Below are positions 15,718 through 24,631 of a DNA stretch of 64,000 bases, piece after piece. Under the pieces are notes generated by a model. That model worked only from the letters and a program-made list of their open reading frames with translations, searched no databases and was not told the DNA's origin. Each line of letters begins with the position of its first letter. The stretch's first letter is position 1. The stretch lies in contig CP070708.1 in assembly GCA_020350285.1 (NCBI GenBank), forward strand, positions 1,156,246 through 1,220,245, in the 5' to 3' direction. Source of the DNA: Anaerolineaceae bacterium (lineage in GTDB: Bacteria > Chloroflexota > Anaerolineae > Anaerolineales > E44-bin32). The position numbers and the translations under genes were made by a program.

Positions 15718-16522
15718 CTCTCTCCTCAACACTGGTGATCGGCTCTTGATTGGGGATGCCATCCCCCTGGAGCAGTTCTTCAGCCAGTGATCGATACGCG
15801 ATGGCTCCCGACGATGAGGGACTATAACGCGAGATCGGTATTCCGTGCGAGGGAGCTTCGGCTATTCGAACACTGCGCGGTATCACGGTGCGAAAAACCA
15901 TTCCCGGGAAGTGGCGTCTGACCTCAGCCGCTACATCCCGAGCCAAATTAGTACGGCGATCGAACATCGTGAGTATCAGCCCGCGTATCGAAAGATCAGG
16001 GACAAGATTGGACTGTACTCTCCTGAGGGTGTGGATCAATTGCGTGAGACCTTCTAAGGCCAGGTACTCACATTGAACAGGGATGAGTACACCATGGTAG
16101 GCGGCTAGAAGACCGTTTAATGTAAGTAAGCCCAGGGAGGGAGGGCAATCGATCAAGATGTAATCATAAAGGCCATTGATGGGGTTCAAGGCTTGCCGCA
16201 ATAATCTCTCACGATCCGGAAGCCCAACCATCTCTACCTGAGCACCGGCTAACGCAGTGGAAGACGGAAGTAAGGATAACTTTAATTTTGGGTTGTGAAG
16301 GATGATCTCGGAAGCGGGTATCCTGCCGATTAAGGCATCGTAGGTTCCAGAGTTGATCGTGATGTGGTTAACGCCGAGACAGGAGGTTGCATTTGCCTGA
16401 GGGTCGAGATCGATGATCAAGGCTTTTTGCCCCATCTCGGCCATGTAGGCTGCGATATTGATCGCGGTGGTCGTCTTACCCACGCCACCTTTTTGATTGA
16501 CGAGGGCGTAAATCTTCGTCAT
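15707..16522 (-). CDS. parA: Chromosome partitioning ATPase ParA (Soj)
   Basis: 271 residues with the deviant Walker A KGGVGKTTTAINIA near residue 11, LIIDLDPQANATSCLG and DYILIDCPPSLGLLTLN for Walker A' and B. This is the short chromosomal Soj type without an N-terminal DNA-binding domain. It overlaps pfkB (upstream) by 4 bases and parB (downstream) by 11, so three genes are translationally coupled. Confidence 0.95.
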   Translation of the reverse strand: MTKIYALVNQKGGVGKTTTAINIAAYMAEMGQKALIIDLDPQANATSCLGVNHITINSGTYDALIGRIPASEIILHNPKLKLSLLPSSTALAGAQVEMVGLPDRERLLRQALNPINGLYDYILIDCPPSLGLLTLNGLLAAYHGVLIPVQCEYLALEGLTQLIHTLRRVQSNLVPDLSIRGLILTMFDRRTNLARDVAAEVRRHFPGMVFRTVIPRSVRIAEAPSHGIPISRYSPSSSGAIAYRSLAEELLQGDGIPNQEPITSVEERDEP

Positions 16523-17358
16523 CGCATCACCTGGTGGTAGGCGTCCTGGATTTCATCCGCCGTTGGTGTGCTGGCCAAGCCTTGACGCGTAACAGAGGTA
16601 GCTGCCAGATAATTCGCGAAACGAGCGGCCTCGAGCGGATCGTCCGTTTGGTAGAGGCGTACGAAAAACGCCGCCGCGAAGATATCTCCTGATCCGGTTG
16701 GATCGACCTCTTCGACCGTCGGTGCGGGCACATCTTGTCGTTGGCCGTTCCAGAACACCTTTGCCCCTCTTGCGGCATCTGTGACTGCCAGGACCTTACA
16801 TCGATCCGCCATTTCCTGTGCGGCCCGAACCTCGCCGGCCAGATCTTCTATGCTGATCACTACTGAGTCAGCGCTCGGAAGCAGGTCACGGATGTGATCC
16901 CATCCCCTACTCTCGACTCTTCCCATCTCATCCCAATGTCGCAGCCAACCCTGGGGTGTAATGCACATCAGTGCGTCGGGGAAAGATTCTATCAGGGTTG
17001 CGTCGACCTCATCTGCGATAGGACAGAGGTGCACGATATGAGCGCTCTGCCACTCTTGAGGCACATCCTGATAGCTGATGTCTGATGCCCGCCCATGGAG
17101 GATTTGAACACGACCTGCTGATGTGTAACGGTTCTCAAAGGTGGTCGATTGATTCGCTGTTATATTGTGGATCTCGATGTCCTCCAACTGGCTAAGGTCG
17201 ATATTTTTTTCTGCGGCGGTGACAGCCCTGACCCGTAAATCGAGAGCCTGAGCCGTTCGCCCTGCGTAGGCCACCGTTCCTCCCAAGATGGGACCCTTCG
17301 GTGTCATGTCATTGGAGACGTGACCGATAACGAGATAGTCGATTGGAGTATCGATCAT
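16519..17358 (-). CDS. PfkB-family carbohydrate/nucleoside kinase
   Basis: 279 residues from ATG at 17358 (MIDTPIDYLVIGHVSND). The early GGTVAYAGRTAQALD matches PfkB signature 1, and the C-terminal VDPTGSGDIFAAAFFVRL matches signature 2 with the catalytic Asp and anion hole. Substrate-side residues are too divergent to name a sugar or nucleoside. The 4-base overlap with parA is notable: the kinase is the first gene of the parAB unit. The family and short length fit ribokinase-like enzymes that lack the beta-lid variations. Confidence 0.82.
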   Translation of the reverse strand: MIDTPIDYLVIGHVSNDMTPKGPILGGTVAYAGRTAQALDLRVRAVTAAEKNIDLSQLEDIEIHNITANQSTTFENRYTSAGRVQILHGRASDISYQDVPQEWQSAHIVHLCPIADEVDATLIESFPDALMCITPQGWLRHWDEMGRVESRGWDHIRDLLPSADSVVISIEDLAGEVRAAQEMADRCKVLAVTDAARGAKVFWNGQRQDVPAPTVEEVDPTGSGDIFAAAFFVRLYQTDDPLEAARFANYLAATSVTRQGLASTPTADEIQDAYHQVMR

Positions 17359-17526
17359 AGGTGGGATTATATCCCAGGGTAGCCCGAGGACCAATGAGGG
17401 CTACTTTTACTACTCTTGTCGGGGGTTGAGGTCGGGTCCGCTACAGCGAATAAGCAGTAACTAATGAAAGAAGAGACTCTGCCTTCACGAAATCACCCGA
17501 ATAGCCTGTCTGCGTGGATCGACTTA

Positions 17527-17928
17527 TCAAGGTGAATACCGAAGATAAAATTTATTGATCATCTCCTTTTCACGGACGCTGCATGGATCTTCAACCTTTT
17601 TGAAGATGAGATTCCACGACCCTTCTTCTGGAAATGTTATTTCATAGATTCCAGTCTGGCCTGAACAGTCTCTGGATTCCTCATCAGTGAACATTGTGAG
17701 TAATTTTCCATCGAATGTAAATGTCCCCCAATTAATAGGGTTTCTTCCGACACTGGCACCACCGCTCGTACTAATAATGTCCACCCTGGACCATGAGCCA
17801 TCTTCATTAAACTTGTATCTGACAAATTGGTAGTCCCAGCTGCCGTAGAGTGATTTCTCAGTTTGTGCCTGTTGGCAAGCAGATAATATGAGGACGCTAG
17901 CACAAACCACAACCAATAGCCTCTTCAT
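17527..17928 (-). CDS. Small lipoprotein, unknown function
   Basis: 133 residues with a strong ribosome binding site (GGGAGGGG) and a textbook lipoprotein signal (MKRLLVVVCASVLILSAC). The mature part reads as a small beta protein with a lipocalin-like start (LYGSWDYQFVRYKFNEDGSW) and regular strands. That pattern, GSW...F..DG.., is common in small bacterial calycin-type lipoproteins, but no named family is recognised. Two cysteines (RDCSGQTG and EDPCSVRE) may form a disulfide outside the cytoplasm. It sits between khpB and pfkB, separated from khpB by a hairpin/terminator region. Confidence 0.75.
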   Translation of the reverse strand: MKRLLVVVCASVLILSACQQAQTEKSLYGSWDYQFVRYKFNEDGSWSRVDIISTSGGASVGRNPINWGTFTFDGKLLTMFTDEESRDCSGQTGIYEITFPEEGSWNLIFKKVEDPCSVREKEMINKFYLRYSP

Positions 17929-17962
17929 TTTCCCCTCCCTCTCGGACCATTAAGTCCGAATC

Positions 17963-17983
17963 AAAAAAACCTCGGCTGAGGTC
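17963..17983 (-). terminator. Probable terminator downstream of khpB
   Basis: Read on the minus strand, ACCTCAGCCGAGGT forms a short stem followed by seven T residues (A-run 17963-17969 on the plus strand). A second hairpin, TCGGAC/GTCCGA (17942-17959), lies just after it. Both are between khpB and the small lipoprotein gene. Confidence 0.5.
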
Positions 17984-18184
17984 GGGTTACCACGAAAAAT
18001 GTTTGAATCCCCGCTTTGATGAAGCTCTGCGGTGTAATTACCATATTACGCTATTTAGGTGGATGCTTCAATAGAACATAAAATCGCCCCCAAACTGAGG
18101 GGGTCAGTCTAGAAGATATTCCTCAAGAAGCCACAGATTGGGATCATATCTGGGTCACCTGCGGACCAAGGGGGTTTGTTTTTG

Positions 18185-18928
18185 TTACTCTTGTTGGGGG
18201 ATGACGGTGACTTTACGGCGATTGCCTTCACCAATGCTGAGGGTCTCAACCTTCGGATTGTCTTTCAATTCGACATGGATGATGCGGCGCTCGTTGGCCG
18301 GCATCGGCTCCAGATTCATGGTGCGGCCGGTCTCGATCGCCTGTTCAGCGATCTTGCGTGCTAAGCGCCGTAATTGTCCTTCCCTGCGGGCGCGATAGCC
18401 TTCAATATCGATCACCACAGCCACAGGGCGCTTGAGTTCCTTTCCGACGATGAGGCGCGTGATGTACTGTAGCGCGGAAAGCGTTTCACCTCGACGACCG
18501 ATGAGGATGCTCAAGTCGTCCCCACGGATGTCGATCAACAAGGGTCTAATCTTGCCAGGGGGCTCCAACTCGCCCCATTGGGCGGTGACGTTCGCCCTGA
18601 TGCCCATTCGTTGCAGCAGCTCTTCAACCGTTTCGTGGGCGATACGCACGGCTTCATCATCGTCCACATCTGAGGGCTCTTCATATCGAATTGGTTCTTC
18701 AACTTGAGGGGCTTCTTCTTGAAGGATTTCTTCACGCGGCTCTTCGATGCGAACGGTCAAGCGTATGCGTACTTGGCGAGTACCTAATCCAAGGAAACCT
18801 TTGCTGCCTTCGTCTAACACCTCGACTTCGAGTTCTTCTTCCGGTATGCCAAGCTCTTCGACCCCTTGAGCTATCGCTTCCTCTACGCTTGGAGCGATCA
18901 CTTCTAGGCTTGTTCTCATTTCCGACAT
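18185..18928 (-). CDS. khpB: RNA-binding protein KhpB/Jag
   Basis: 247 residues from ATG at 18928 (MSEMRTSLEVIAPSVEEAI), chosen because the longer frame runs into yidC and an AAGGA lies just upstream. The domain order is Jag-N (1-52, ending GFLGLGTRQVRI), an acidic linker, a KH-II domain (LLIDIRGDDLSILIGRRGETLSALQYI) and an R3H domain (RRLARKIAEQAIETGR, then PMPANERRIIHVEL). KhpB is an RNA chaperone-like protein in cell-division and elongation control, typically next to yidC as here. Confidence 0.93.
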   Translation of the reverse strand: MSEMRTSLEVIAPSVEEAIAQGVEELGIPEEELEVEVLDEGSKGFLGLGTRQVRIRLTVRIEEPREEILQEEAPQVEEPIRYEEPSDVDDDEAVRIAHETVEELLQRMGIRANVTAQWGELEPPGKIRPLLIDIRGDDLSILIGRRGETLSALQYITRLIVGKELKRPVAVVIDIEGYRARREGQLRRLARKIAEQAIETGRTMNLEPMPANERRIIHVELKDNPKVETLSIGEGNRRKVTVIPQQE

Positions 18929-18962
18929 TTCATGTCCTTCTCGCATTAAACGGCTGTGGGTG

Positions 18963-19751
18963 TCACTTTTTGGCCGGCTTTCCGCCAGGGTTCTGACGCA
19001 TCCTCTGCATGACAAATCCCTGAACGATCCCCAGGAGGTTTGAAGCGACGAAGTAGAGGGCCAAGCCGGAAGCGAAGCTGTAAGCCAAGTAGCCAATGAA
19101 CAGTGGCATGTAAAGCGACATCATTTGTCCCATCGCTGCGCCCTGTCCATCCGTCGAGGGTGGCGTGGTGAGTTTAGTTTGCAGATAGCTGGTAATCACG
19201 ACCAAGATGGCCAGCACAGGTAGACCCTCGCCAATAATCGGGAAGTTTGACGGAATGAATGGGAGGGGCAAACGCTCCGGCTGACCGAGGTTCATGTAAC
19301 CCAGGAATTGGTTGTTAAGAGGTATGAGCGAGCTGGGGATGATTGAGTAGATATGGCTGGAAAGGTCGAGTAGTTGAATTGGTGCTGCAGCCATGGTGCG
19401 GATGATAGCCTGGTAGAGGCCTATGATGATGGGGAATTGGATCAGTAGAGGCAGACAGCCACCGAGAGGGTTGATACCCAACTCCTGATAGAGCTTCATT
19501 TGTTCTTCCTGCTGCTTCTGCTTGTTGTCCTTGTACTTCTCTTGGATCTTCTGCCATTTCTTGGATTGTTGAATTTCAGCCATCATCAGCGAGCTTTTCT
19601 GCTGCCTGTACGTCAAGGGTAGCGTGATCACCCGTATCAGGGCGGTGAAGATGATGATGGCAAATCCAAAGGAATTTGGACCCGCCCCAAAGAGCTGGTA
19701 GATCCATAGCAGTGCATTGATCATCGGATCAAGAATGAGTGTATTCCACAT
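18963..19751 (-). CDS. yidC: Membrane protein insertase YidC
   Basis: 262 residues, the short Gram-positive/Oxa1-type form without the large periplasmic domain. The conserved core includes GFAIIIFTALIRVITLPLTYRQQKSS, where the Arg in the groove is functionally important, then QKIQEKYKDNKQKQQEEQMKLYQELGINPLGGCLPLLIQFPI. The C-terminus is basic (RMRQNPGGKPAKK). Genes around it (rnpA, yidD, khpB) are its usual partners. Confidence 0.95.
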   Translation of the reverse strand: MWNTLILDPMINALLWIYQLFGAGPNSFGFAIIIFTALIRVITLPLTYRQQKSSLMMAEIQQSKKWQKIQEKYKDNKQKQQEEQMKLYQELGINPLGGCLPLLIQFPIIIGLYQAIIRTMAAAPIQLLDLSSHIYSIIPSSLIPLNNQFLGYMNLGQPERLPLPFIPSNFPIIGEGLPVLAILVVITSYLQTKLTTPPSTDGQGAAMGQMMSLYMPLFIGYLAYSFASGLALYFVASNLLGIVQGFVMQRMRQNPGGKPAKK

Positions 19752-19766
19752 AGTCTTTATCCCTAA

Positions 19767-20885
19767 CTATTCCTCGAACTGGAGCAAGCAACGTACGGCG
19801 CTTGTCTCTGTTTCAACTGCGGAGATGACGCATGGGTTGTCCATCGTGGCGACGAGCAGCGTGTCGCCGGACAACACCGGATCAGAAAGCAATCTGCCAT
19901 TCAGGACTGGATTGCTGGTCCAAAATGGTTTAGCGGAGTCGGTTTCGAAAGCATAGACTGTGCCTGCTTCTGTGACGAAGAAGACCACGCCATCTTTGTA
20001 CGCTGGTGTGGTCGTGACGGGGCCATCCAATGTCACCCGCCATACTTCCTGACCATTATTGATATCCACAGCGTAAGCCAATCCCAAATAATCACCGAAG
20101 AAGGCAAGATCGTCAGCGACCGCAGGACTGCCCCAAATCCAGCCTGATGTGTCGAAAGACCAGGCTATCGCCCCCCTTCTTTCTGTGTCCACTGCAACCA
20201 CTTGTGAATTAAATGTGCCGACCAGAACCAGATCTCCAGCCAGCGTTGGCGTATCCGCGATCGCGCCGTTGAGGGGCTCCGTTTTCCAGAGTTCCCTCCC
20301 AGTAGGAAGATCAATGGCGTATACCCGGTGATCGAGGGATGCGAGATAAATGACATCCTCTTCCACCAAAGGTGCTGACCAAAGCGCTTCTTCTGTTGTG
20401 AAGGGTTGCGTCCAGACCGGGTCACCGGTCGCTAGATCGAGCGCGTAAAGATTGTTATCTGCGGAGGGGACCAAAACGATGTCCCCGGCCACTACAGGTG
20501 CACCGATGATGTTGGCTGAAGCGCCCTCAAAGATCCAAGCTGAGCGCACATCGCCACCCATGGTTGGATCCAACGCGTAAACCATGCTGTCATACCCGCC
20601 AACGATCACCAAACCACCTTCATAAGGTGCGGGAGACGCGTAGAACGATGCGTTTCGAATCGGTTCTGAAGGGTAGTGCCAATTTTCCCTGTTGGTGGTC
20701 AGGTCGATGGCATACACAGTTGGGCCATAAGCCAGGTAAGCGTTCGTGTCGTCGATCGATAAACCGGGCCAACTGGCTGCGGAAAGCATACTCCCACCTC
20801 CACAACCGGCCAGGAGGACGGATGAGATCAGGATAAGACCCAAAAGTAAGATCGATCTCCGAGTTGGATGAGGTAATGTCGACAT
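19767..20885 (-). CDS. PQQ-like beta-propeller lipoprotein inserted in the yidD-yidC operon
   Basis: 372 residues from ATG 20885 with a TTAGGAG ribosome binding site. The signal peptide ends in VLLAGC (Cys28). The mature protein is a repeat propeller with YALDLATGDPVW, YAIDLPTGRELW, YAVDINNGQEVW and similar Trp/Gly-ended blades, like BamB and the PQQ_2 families. The quinone-binding ring residues of true PQQ dehydrogenases are not evident, so a structural or scaffold role is likely. Its position, 7 bases after yidD and 15 before yidC, suggests an envelope-assembly role alongside the insertase (inference). Confidence 0.85.
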   Translation of the reverse strand: MSTLPHPTRRSILLLGLILISSVLLAGCGGGSMLSAASWPGLSIDDTNAYLAYGPTVYAIDLTTNRENWHYPSEPIRNASFYASPAPYEGGLVIVGGYDSMVYALDPTMGGDVRSAWIFEGASANIIGAPVVAGDIVLVPSADNNLYALDLATGDPVWTQPFTTEEALWSAPLVEEDVIYLASLDHRVYAIDLPTGRELWKTEPLNGAIADTPTLAGDLVLVGTFNSQVVAVDTERRGAIAWSFDTSGWIWGSPAVADDLAFFGDYLGLAYAVDINNGQEVWRVTLDGPVTTTPAYKDGVVFFVTEAGTVYAFETDSAKPFWTSNPVLNGRLLSDPVLSGDTLLVATMDNPCVISAVETETSAVRCLLQFEE

Positions 20886-20892
20886 AAGACTC

Positions 20893-21180
20893 CTAAGGTA
20901 CTGGGTCGTAACCCCCGGGATTGAATGGTTGACAGCGTAGGATACGGCGGAAAGCCAGCAAGCCACCTTTCAACAAGCCGTACTTAGCGATCGCTTGGTA
21001 TCCGTAATGTGAGCAGGATGGCGTAAAACGGCAGACATCAACGGGCATCGCGCGTCCGATCGTCTTTTGATAGAAACGGATCAGCGCCAATGCTGGCAGG
21101 CGAGCTAGATTACCCCATGTAATTGGGATATCACTCAAAGCTGGCTCTGAAACATCCTGATGATCAGTTTCAACGGTCAT
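20893..21180 (-). CDS. yidD: Membrane protein insertion efficiency factor YidD
   Basis: 95 residues, with the family core [58 protein letters not shown]. The conserved cysteines (two in the CRFTPSC block and one in RCQPF) are present. YidD assists insertion of YidC-dependent proteins. It starts two bases after the rnpA stop. Confidence 0.95.
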   Translation of the reverse strand: MTVETDHQDVSEPALSDIPITWGNLARLPALALIRFYQKTIGRAMPVDVCRFTPSCSHYGYQAIAKYGLLKGGLLAFRRILRCQPFNPGGYDPVP

Positions 21181-21182
21181 AA

Positions 21183-21521
21183 TTACTCTTCAAGCAATCC
21201 GGCGTGCTCCAGAAGGGTTGTTAGTGCGTTGAGCACATCGGACCATTTGGCTTCATTTAGCGCTGGTCGAGCGATGAGTACGATATCTTGTCCGCTGGCT
21301 ATTCTGGGCATGAACCTACGCAGTGCTTCTCGTAGCCGTCGCTTCGCTCGGTTACGCCGCACTGCGTTTCCCAGTACCCGACCCGCTGTCACTCCAAAGC
21401 GAGAGATGGTCAAGTCGTTGGGGCTTACGACAAGAATAGCTAGCGGGTGGGCATAGGACTTTCCAGTACGCCGCACCCGCTTGAAGTCGGTCGAGCTGGT
21501 GAGCCGATATTTGCGGTTCAT
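21183..21521 (-). CDS. rnpA: Ribonuclease P protein component
   Basis: 112 residues from ATG 21521 ([18 protein letters not shown]), preferred to the longer frame because it matches the family N-terminus. The RNR motif appears as [18 protein letters not shown], with [18 protein letters not shown] upstream. It binds the RNase P RNA for tRNA 5' processing. Its usual neighbour rpmH is directly upstream. Confidence 0.95.
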   Translation of the reverse strand: MNRKYRLTSSTDFKRVRRTGKSYAHPLAILVVSPNDLTISRFGVTAGRVLGNAVRRNRAKRRLREALRRFMPRIASGQDIVLIARPALNEAKWSDVLNALTTLLEHAGLLEE

Positions 21522-21581
21522 CCGCCTGGCCGGCCAAGGGCGTCCATCGGGTTGGCTTCCAATCACAAAATACCGGCTTGG

Positions 21582-21758
21582 TTAAGACTTCCAATTGATC
21601 TTCTTGACGTGCTCGTTCATGCGGACGGATAAGCGACTACGCTTCTTCCGGCGCCTTGCCTTTATGATAGCTCGCCCCCCACGCGATGACATGCGGGCAC
21701 GAAAACCATGCACCCGCAATCGACGTCGTTTTTTCGGTTGATATGTTCGCTTCGGCAT
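21582..21758 (-). CDS. rpmH: Ribosomal protein bL34
   Basis: 58 residues from [19 protein letters not shown], continuing [25 protein letters not shown]. The core is unmistakable. At 58 residues it is longer than the usual 44-47, with a C-terminal extension [14 protein letters not shown]. It heads the rpmH-rnpA-yidD-propeller-yidC-khpB series. Confidence 0.95.
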   Translation of the reverse strand: MPKRTYQPKKRRRLRVHGFRARMSSRGGRAIIKARRRKKRSRLSVRMNEHVKKINWKS

Positions 21759-22153
21759 TAAAACCAATCCAAGTTCGTAATTTGCTGGCCGATTATACCC
21801 TATGGCTGGGGGTCGGTCAATTTTAGTCGGATAAAAAGCCTCAAGTCACAAGGCGCAAGTCACAAGCTACAAGCTACAAGCCTCAAGCTGCAAGCTACAA
21901 GCTTCAAGCCACAAACTGTAAGCTGTGGTCGCAGGCTTTAGCCTGCGGTAATAGAAATGGGGCCCCATTTGTGTCATTCCGAGCGAATATAATGAGCGAG
22001 GAATCCCTATGATGTATCGATTAGGTAAGTATCCTCATAGGGATTCCTCGTCGCATGGCTCCTCGGAATGACATTTTGGAAAGGTTGGGGGCGCAATTAA
22101 TTGCGCCCCTACCTATCTCGTCAATCACATGTAGCCGTAGGCTTTAGCTACAT
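21759..22153. repeat. Repeat-filled intergenic region upstream of rpmH
   Basis: 395 bases between rpmH and the murA stop. It has a run of AAGCTACAAGC-like direct repeats (21839-21925), a CGCAGGCTTTAGCCTGCG palindrome (21930-21947), a larger inverted element bounded by TGTCATTCC/GGAATGACA (21972-22073), and a GGGGCGC-palindrome (22088-22109). No reading frame is supported. The promoter of the rpmH operon must lie here but was not resolved, and no DnaA-box cluster was seen. Confidence 0.85.
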
Positions 22154-23440
22154 TTATTCTTCAAGGCGTTGGATCTGAGCGCCGAGATCACGCAGCTTTT
22201 CGTCGATCCGCTCGTATCCGCGTTCGATTTGGCCGATATTACGAATGCGTGAGGTCCCCTCAGCAGCCAAAGCAGCCAGGGTGAGAGCCAGCCCTGCACG
22301 GATGTCAGGGCTCTCAAGGGTCTCACCGATGAGTAGGCTTGGGCCTTGTACGATGGAACGATGAGGATCACATAGGATGATGCGGGCTCCCATGGAGGCC
22401 AATTTATCGATGAAGAACATCCGAGTTTCATACATCCAATCGTGAAAGAGCACCGTGCCGTTGGATTGCGTGGCGATGACGATGGCGATGCTCATCAGAT
22501 CGGTCGGAAACGCAGGCCAGGGCATGACGTTGATCTGTGGGATCTTTCCCCCAACATCAGGTTTGATGTCCAGTTTCTGTTCTTTGGGGACGAAGATATC
22601 ATCTCCCTCTACTTCCCACGAAACCCCCAGCCGTCCAAGTACAAGCCGAGTCATATCCAGGTGGTGTGGCGCAGCTTGGCGGATGCGGAGTTCCCCTCCT
22701 GTGACAACTGCTGCGCCGATGAAGCTGACAACCTCCAAGTAATCCGGACCGATCGTAAACTCACCCCCATGTAATTTCTCGACTCCTTCAATATGGAGGG
22801 TGTTAGAGCCGATGTTTTCGATATTGGCCCCAAGCGTATTCAGGAAATTGCACAGATCTTGGACATGTGGTTCGGAGGCCGCGTTGCGTATGATCGATTT
22901 TCCTTGAGCCTTGACCGCTGCCATGATGGCGTTTTCCGTCGCGGTCACGCTGGCCTCATCGAGGAGCACCTCAGTTCCCTTTAGCCCCTTTGGCGCGTTC
23001 AAATGAAATTCGCGCTCACTGTAGTTCACCTCAGCGCCAAGAGCGCTAAGTGCGAGTAAGTGCGTGTCTACCCGGCGACGCCCGATCACATCCCCGCCCG
23101 GTGGTGGGAGATCGATGCCTTCGTTGCGTCCCAACATCGGGCCAGCCAGGAGGATCGAGGCTCGGATCCGACGGCAAAGTTCAGGGTCGAGATCAGCTCG
23201 ACGTATCTGACGCGCATGCAGTCGCCATGAATGGTGATTGAGCACCTCAATCGACATTCCCAAACTCTCCAACAGGTGACGCATTGTTTGCACATCGCCA
23301 ATGTTGGGGACATTGTGTAGGATCACGGGTTCATCTGTAAGGAGGCAGGCGGTCAACAAGGGCAAAGCCGCATTCTTATTACCTGATGGGGTGACTTCGC
23401 CTTGAAGTGGATGACCGCCTTCAATAAGAAAGCTGGGCAT
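22154..23440 (-). CDS. murA: UDP-N-acetylglucosamine 1-carboxyvinyltransferase (Asp-type MurA)
   Basis: 428 residues, the normal length. The family opening GNKNAALPLLTACLLTDEPV and the later RIRASILLAGPMLGR are clear, as is HDWMYETRMFFIDKLASMGA. MurA transfers enolpyruvate to UDP-GlcNAc in the first step of peptidoglycan synthesis. The residue at the reactive-loop position, usually Cys115 in E. coli (GGCxIGxRP), is Asp117 here (GGDVIGRRRVD; codon GAT at 23090-23092 on the minus strand). Asp-type MurA enzymes are active but insensitive to fosfomycin. Its presence argues that the organism makes peptidoglycan. Confidence 0.9.
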   Translation of the reverse strand: MPSFLIEGGHPLQGEVTPSGNKNAALPLLTACLLTDEPVILHNVPNIGDVQTMRHLLESLGMSIEVLNHHSWRLHARQIRRADLDPELCRRIRASILLAGPMLGRNEGIDLPPPGGDVIGRRRVDTHLLALSALGAEVNYSEREFHLNAPKGLKGTEVLLDEASVTATENAIMAAVKAQGKSIIRNAASEPHVQDLCNFLNTLGANIENIGSNTLHIEGVEKLHGGEFTIGPDYLEVVSFIGAAVVTGGELRIRQAAPHHLDMTRLVLGRLGVSWEVEGDDIFVPKEQKLDIKPDVGGKIPQINVMPWPAFPTDLMSIAIVIATQSNGTVLFHDWMYETRMFFIDKLASMGARIILCDPHRSIVQGPSLLIGETLESPDIRAGLALTLAALAAEGTSRIRNIGQIERGYERIDEKLRDLGAQIQRLEE

Positions 23441-23443
23441 GAT

Positions 23444-24283
23444 TCATCCTTTGTAGCTTAACACGACTTCTTGGCCGATCGTGACCGGCAAGACATCGAT
23501 GGCGCGCGCCTGATTCACGGCGATCTCAAGAAGACCTAAGCTTCCAATGTAGGAAACTGCTTCACCTGGAGAGACATCAGCATAGGTTGAGCTGATCGAT
23601 AGATATGCTCCATTAGGGAGACGTAGACGTAAACCGGTAGCTGGAAGGCGTGCAGGTGGGCAATGCGGTAGCCATGGTTCGAGCAGCACATCATCGCCTT
23701 CAATCCGTAGCACACCAATGCTGGTGATTAGGTTACCAAATCGGTCAGTATGTAGGATCTCACCTTTCACTAAAGGTCCTTCGATGAGCTCCAGGCGGGG
23801 CAGGGGAAACCGGAATAGCTCTTTCACCGTAGGTCCGAGTTCCTCCAATTCCACGCCACGGGCGAGATGCGCAGCCGCTGGCGCAAAGATATCCCGACCA
23901 TGGAAGGTATTGCTGACCTGTTCCAATCGATGGGTACTGGAAGTGAGTTCAACGGCAGTTGGCTCTCCCCCGGCCGCTAAAAGATAGGTGAAAATCCCAT
24001 TGTCTGGTCCAACGCACACCCTTTCGGGCCACGAAATAGCAACCGGAAGTCGAACGGTGCCGACTCCAGGGTCAACAACCGCGAGGAAGATTGTGCCTAG
24101 TGGGAAGTACGCGACCGCTCGATAGAGTTCAAAAGCCGCTTTTGCGATATCTCCTGGAGGGATGTTGTGGGTGAGATCGATCATTTGGGCATGAGGAGCG
24201 ATGTCGTTGATGACGCCCTTCATCATCCCAACATATACATCCTGTTCGCCAAAGTCTGTCAGAAGCGCGATTGTGGCCGTCAA
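23444..24283 (-). CDS. SAM hydroxide adenosyltransferase (DUF62 family)
   Basis: 279 residues starting TATIALLTDFGEQDVYVG. It has the DUF62 features VVDPGVGT, CVGPDNGIFTYLL and NTFHGRDIFAPAAAHLA, which hold the Asp-Arg-His side chains used to activate water, and the C-terminal LHTDRFGNLITSI with a beta-barrel end. These enzymes hydrolyse S-adenosylmethionine to adenosine and L-methionine; related SAM chlorinases and fluorinases share the fold. It is 3 bases from murA, so probably co-transcribed. The released adenosine could feed purine salvage (inference). Confidence 0.9.
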   Translation of the reverse strand: MTATIALLTDFGEQDVYVGMMKGVINDIAPHAQMIDLTHNIPPGDIAKAAFELYRAVAYFPLGTIFLAVVDPGVGTVRLPVAISWPERVCVGPDNGIFTYLLAAGGEPTAVELTSSTHRLEQVSNTFHGRDIFAPAAAHLARGVELEELGPTVKELFRFPLPRLELIEGPLVKGEILHTDRFGNLITSIGVLRIEGDDVLLEPWLPHCPPARLPATGLRLRLPNGAYLSISSTYADVSPGEAVSYIGSLGLLEIAVNQARAIDVLPVTIGQEVVLSYKG

Positions 24284-24631
24284 GTTCGACTCCCGAGTGC
24301 GATTCTAACGAAGGTATTTGAGAGGGTCAAACACCAATTTACAGCGCAGATGTTCTATGGAGCGAAACTGTAAGCTTCAAGCTTCAGACCGCAAGCTAAG
24401 ATCTACAGCTAAGATAGAACGTGGATAAGTGGATCCCCTCGGTCTTAACGATGTCTATTAACGCTGTAGGGGCGTAATTAATTGCGCCCCTACGATGATT
24501 TCGGAGTAAATCTGTGCTCTCGGGCAGGTGTGATCCAATGGAGCCGCCCCTTTAGGGTTCGCAAAATTTCGCAGGTTTTAGCCAGCGGATACAGTTTGCA
24601 GCCTGTGACATGAGGCCTGAAAAGGCTCCCT
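24284..24631. other. Divergent intergenic region at the strand switch
   Basis: 348 bases between the last minus-strand gene of the left block and a plus-strand gene. It contains a GTAGGGGCG-type palindrome (24466-24493), a short AAGCTTCAAGCTTCAG stretch (24370-24385), and a degenerate CAGGTTTTAGCCAGCGG (24572-24588). One DnaA-box-like CGTGGATAA (24420-24428) is present but single. No gene is supported. Confidence 0.6.

Noticed and set aside
24420-24428. A replication origin based on a DnaA-box-like string
   Set aside because: It is a single imperfect copy, with no cluster and no dnaA in the window. Only the neighbourhood supports origin proximity.
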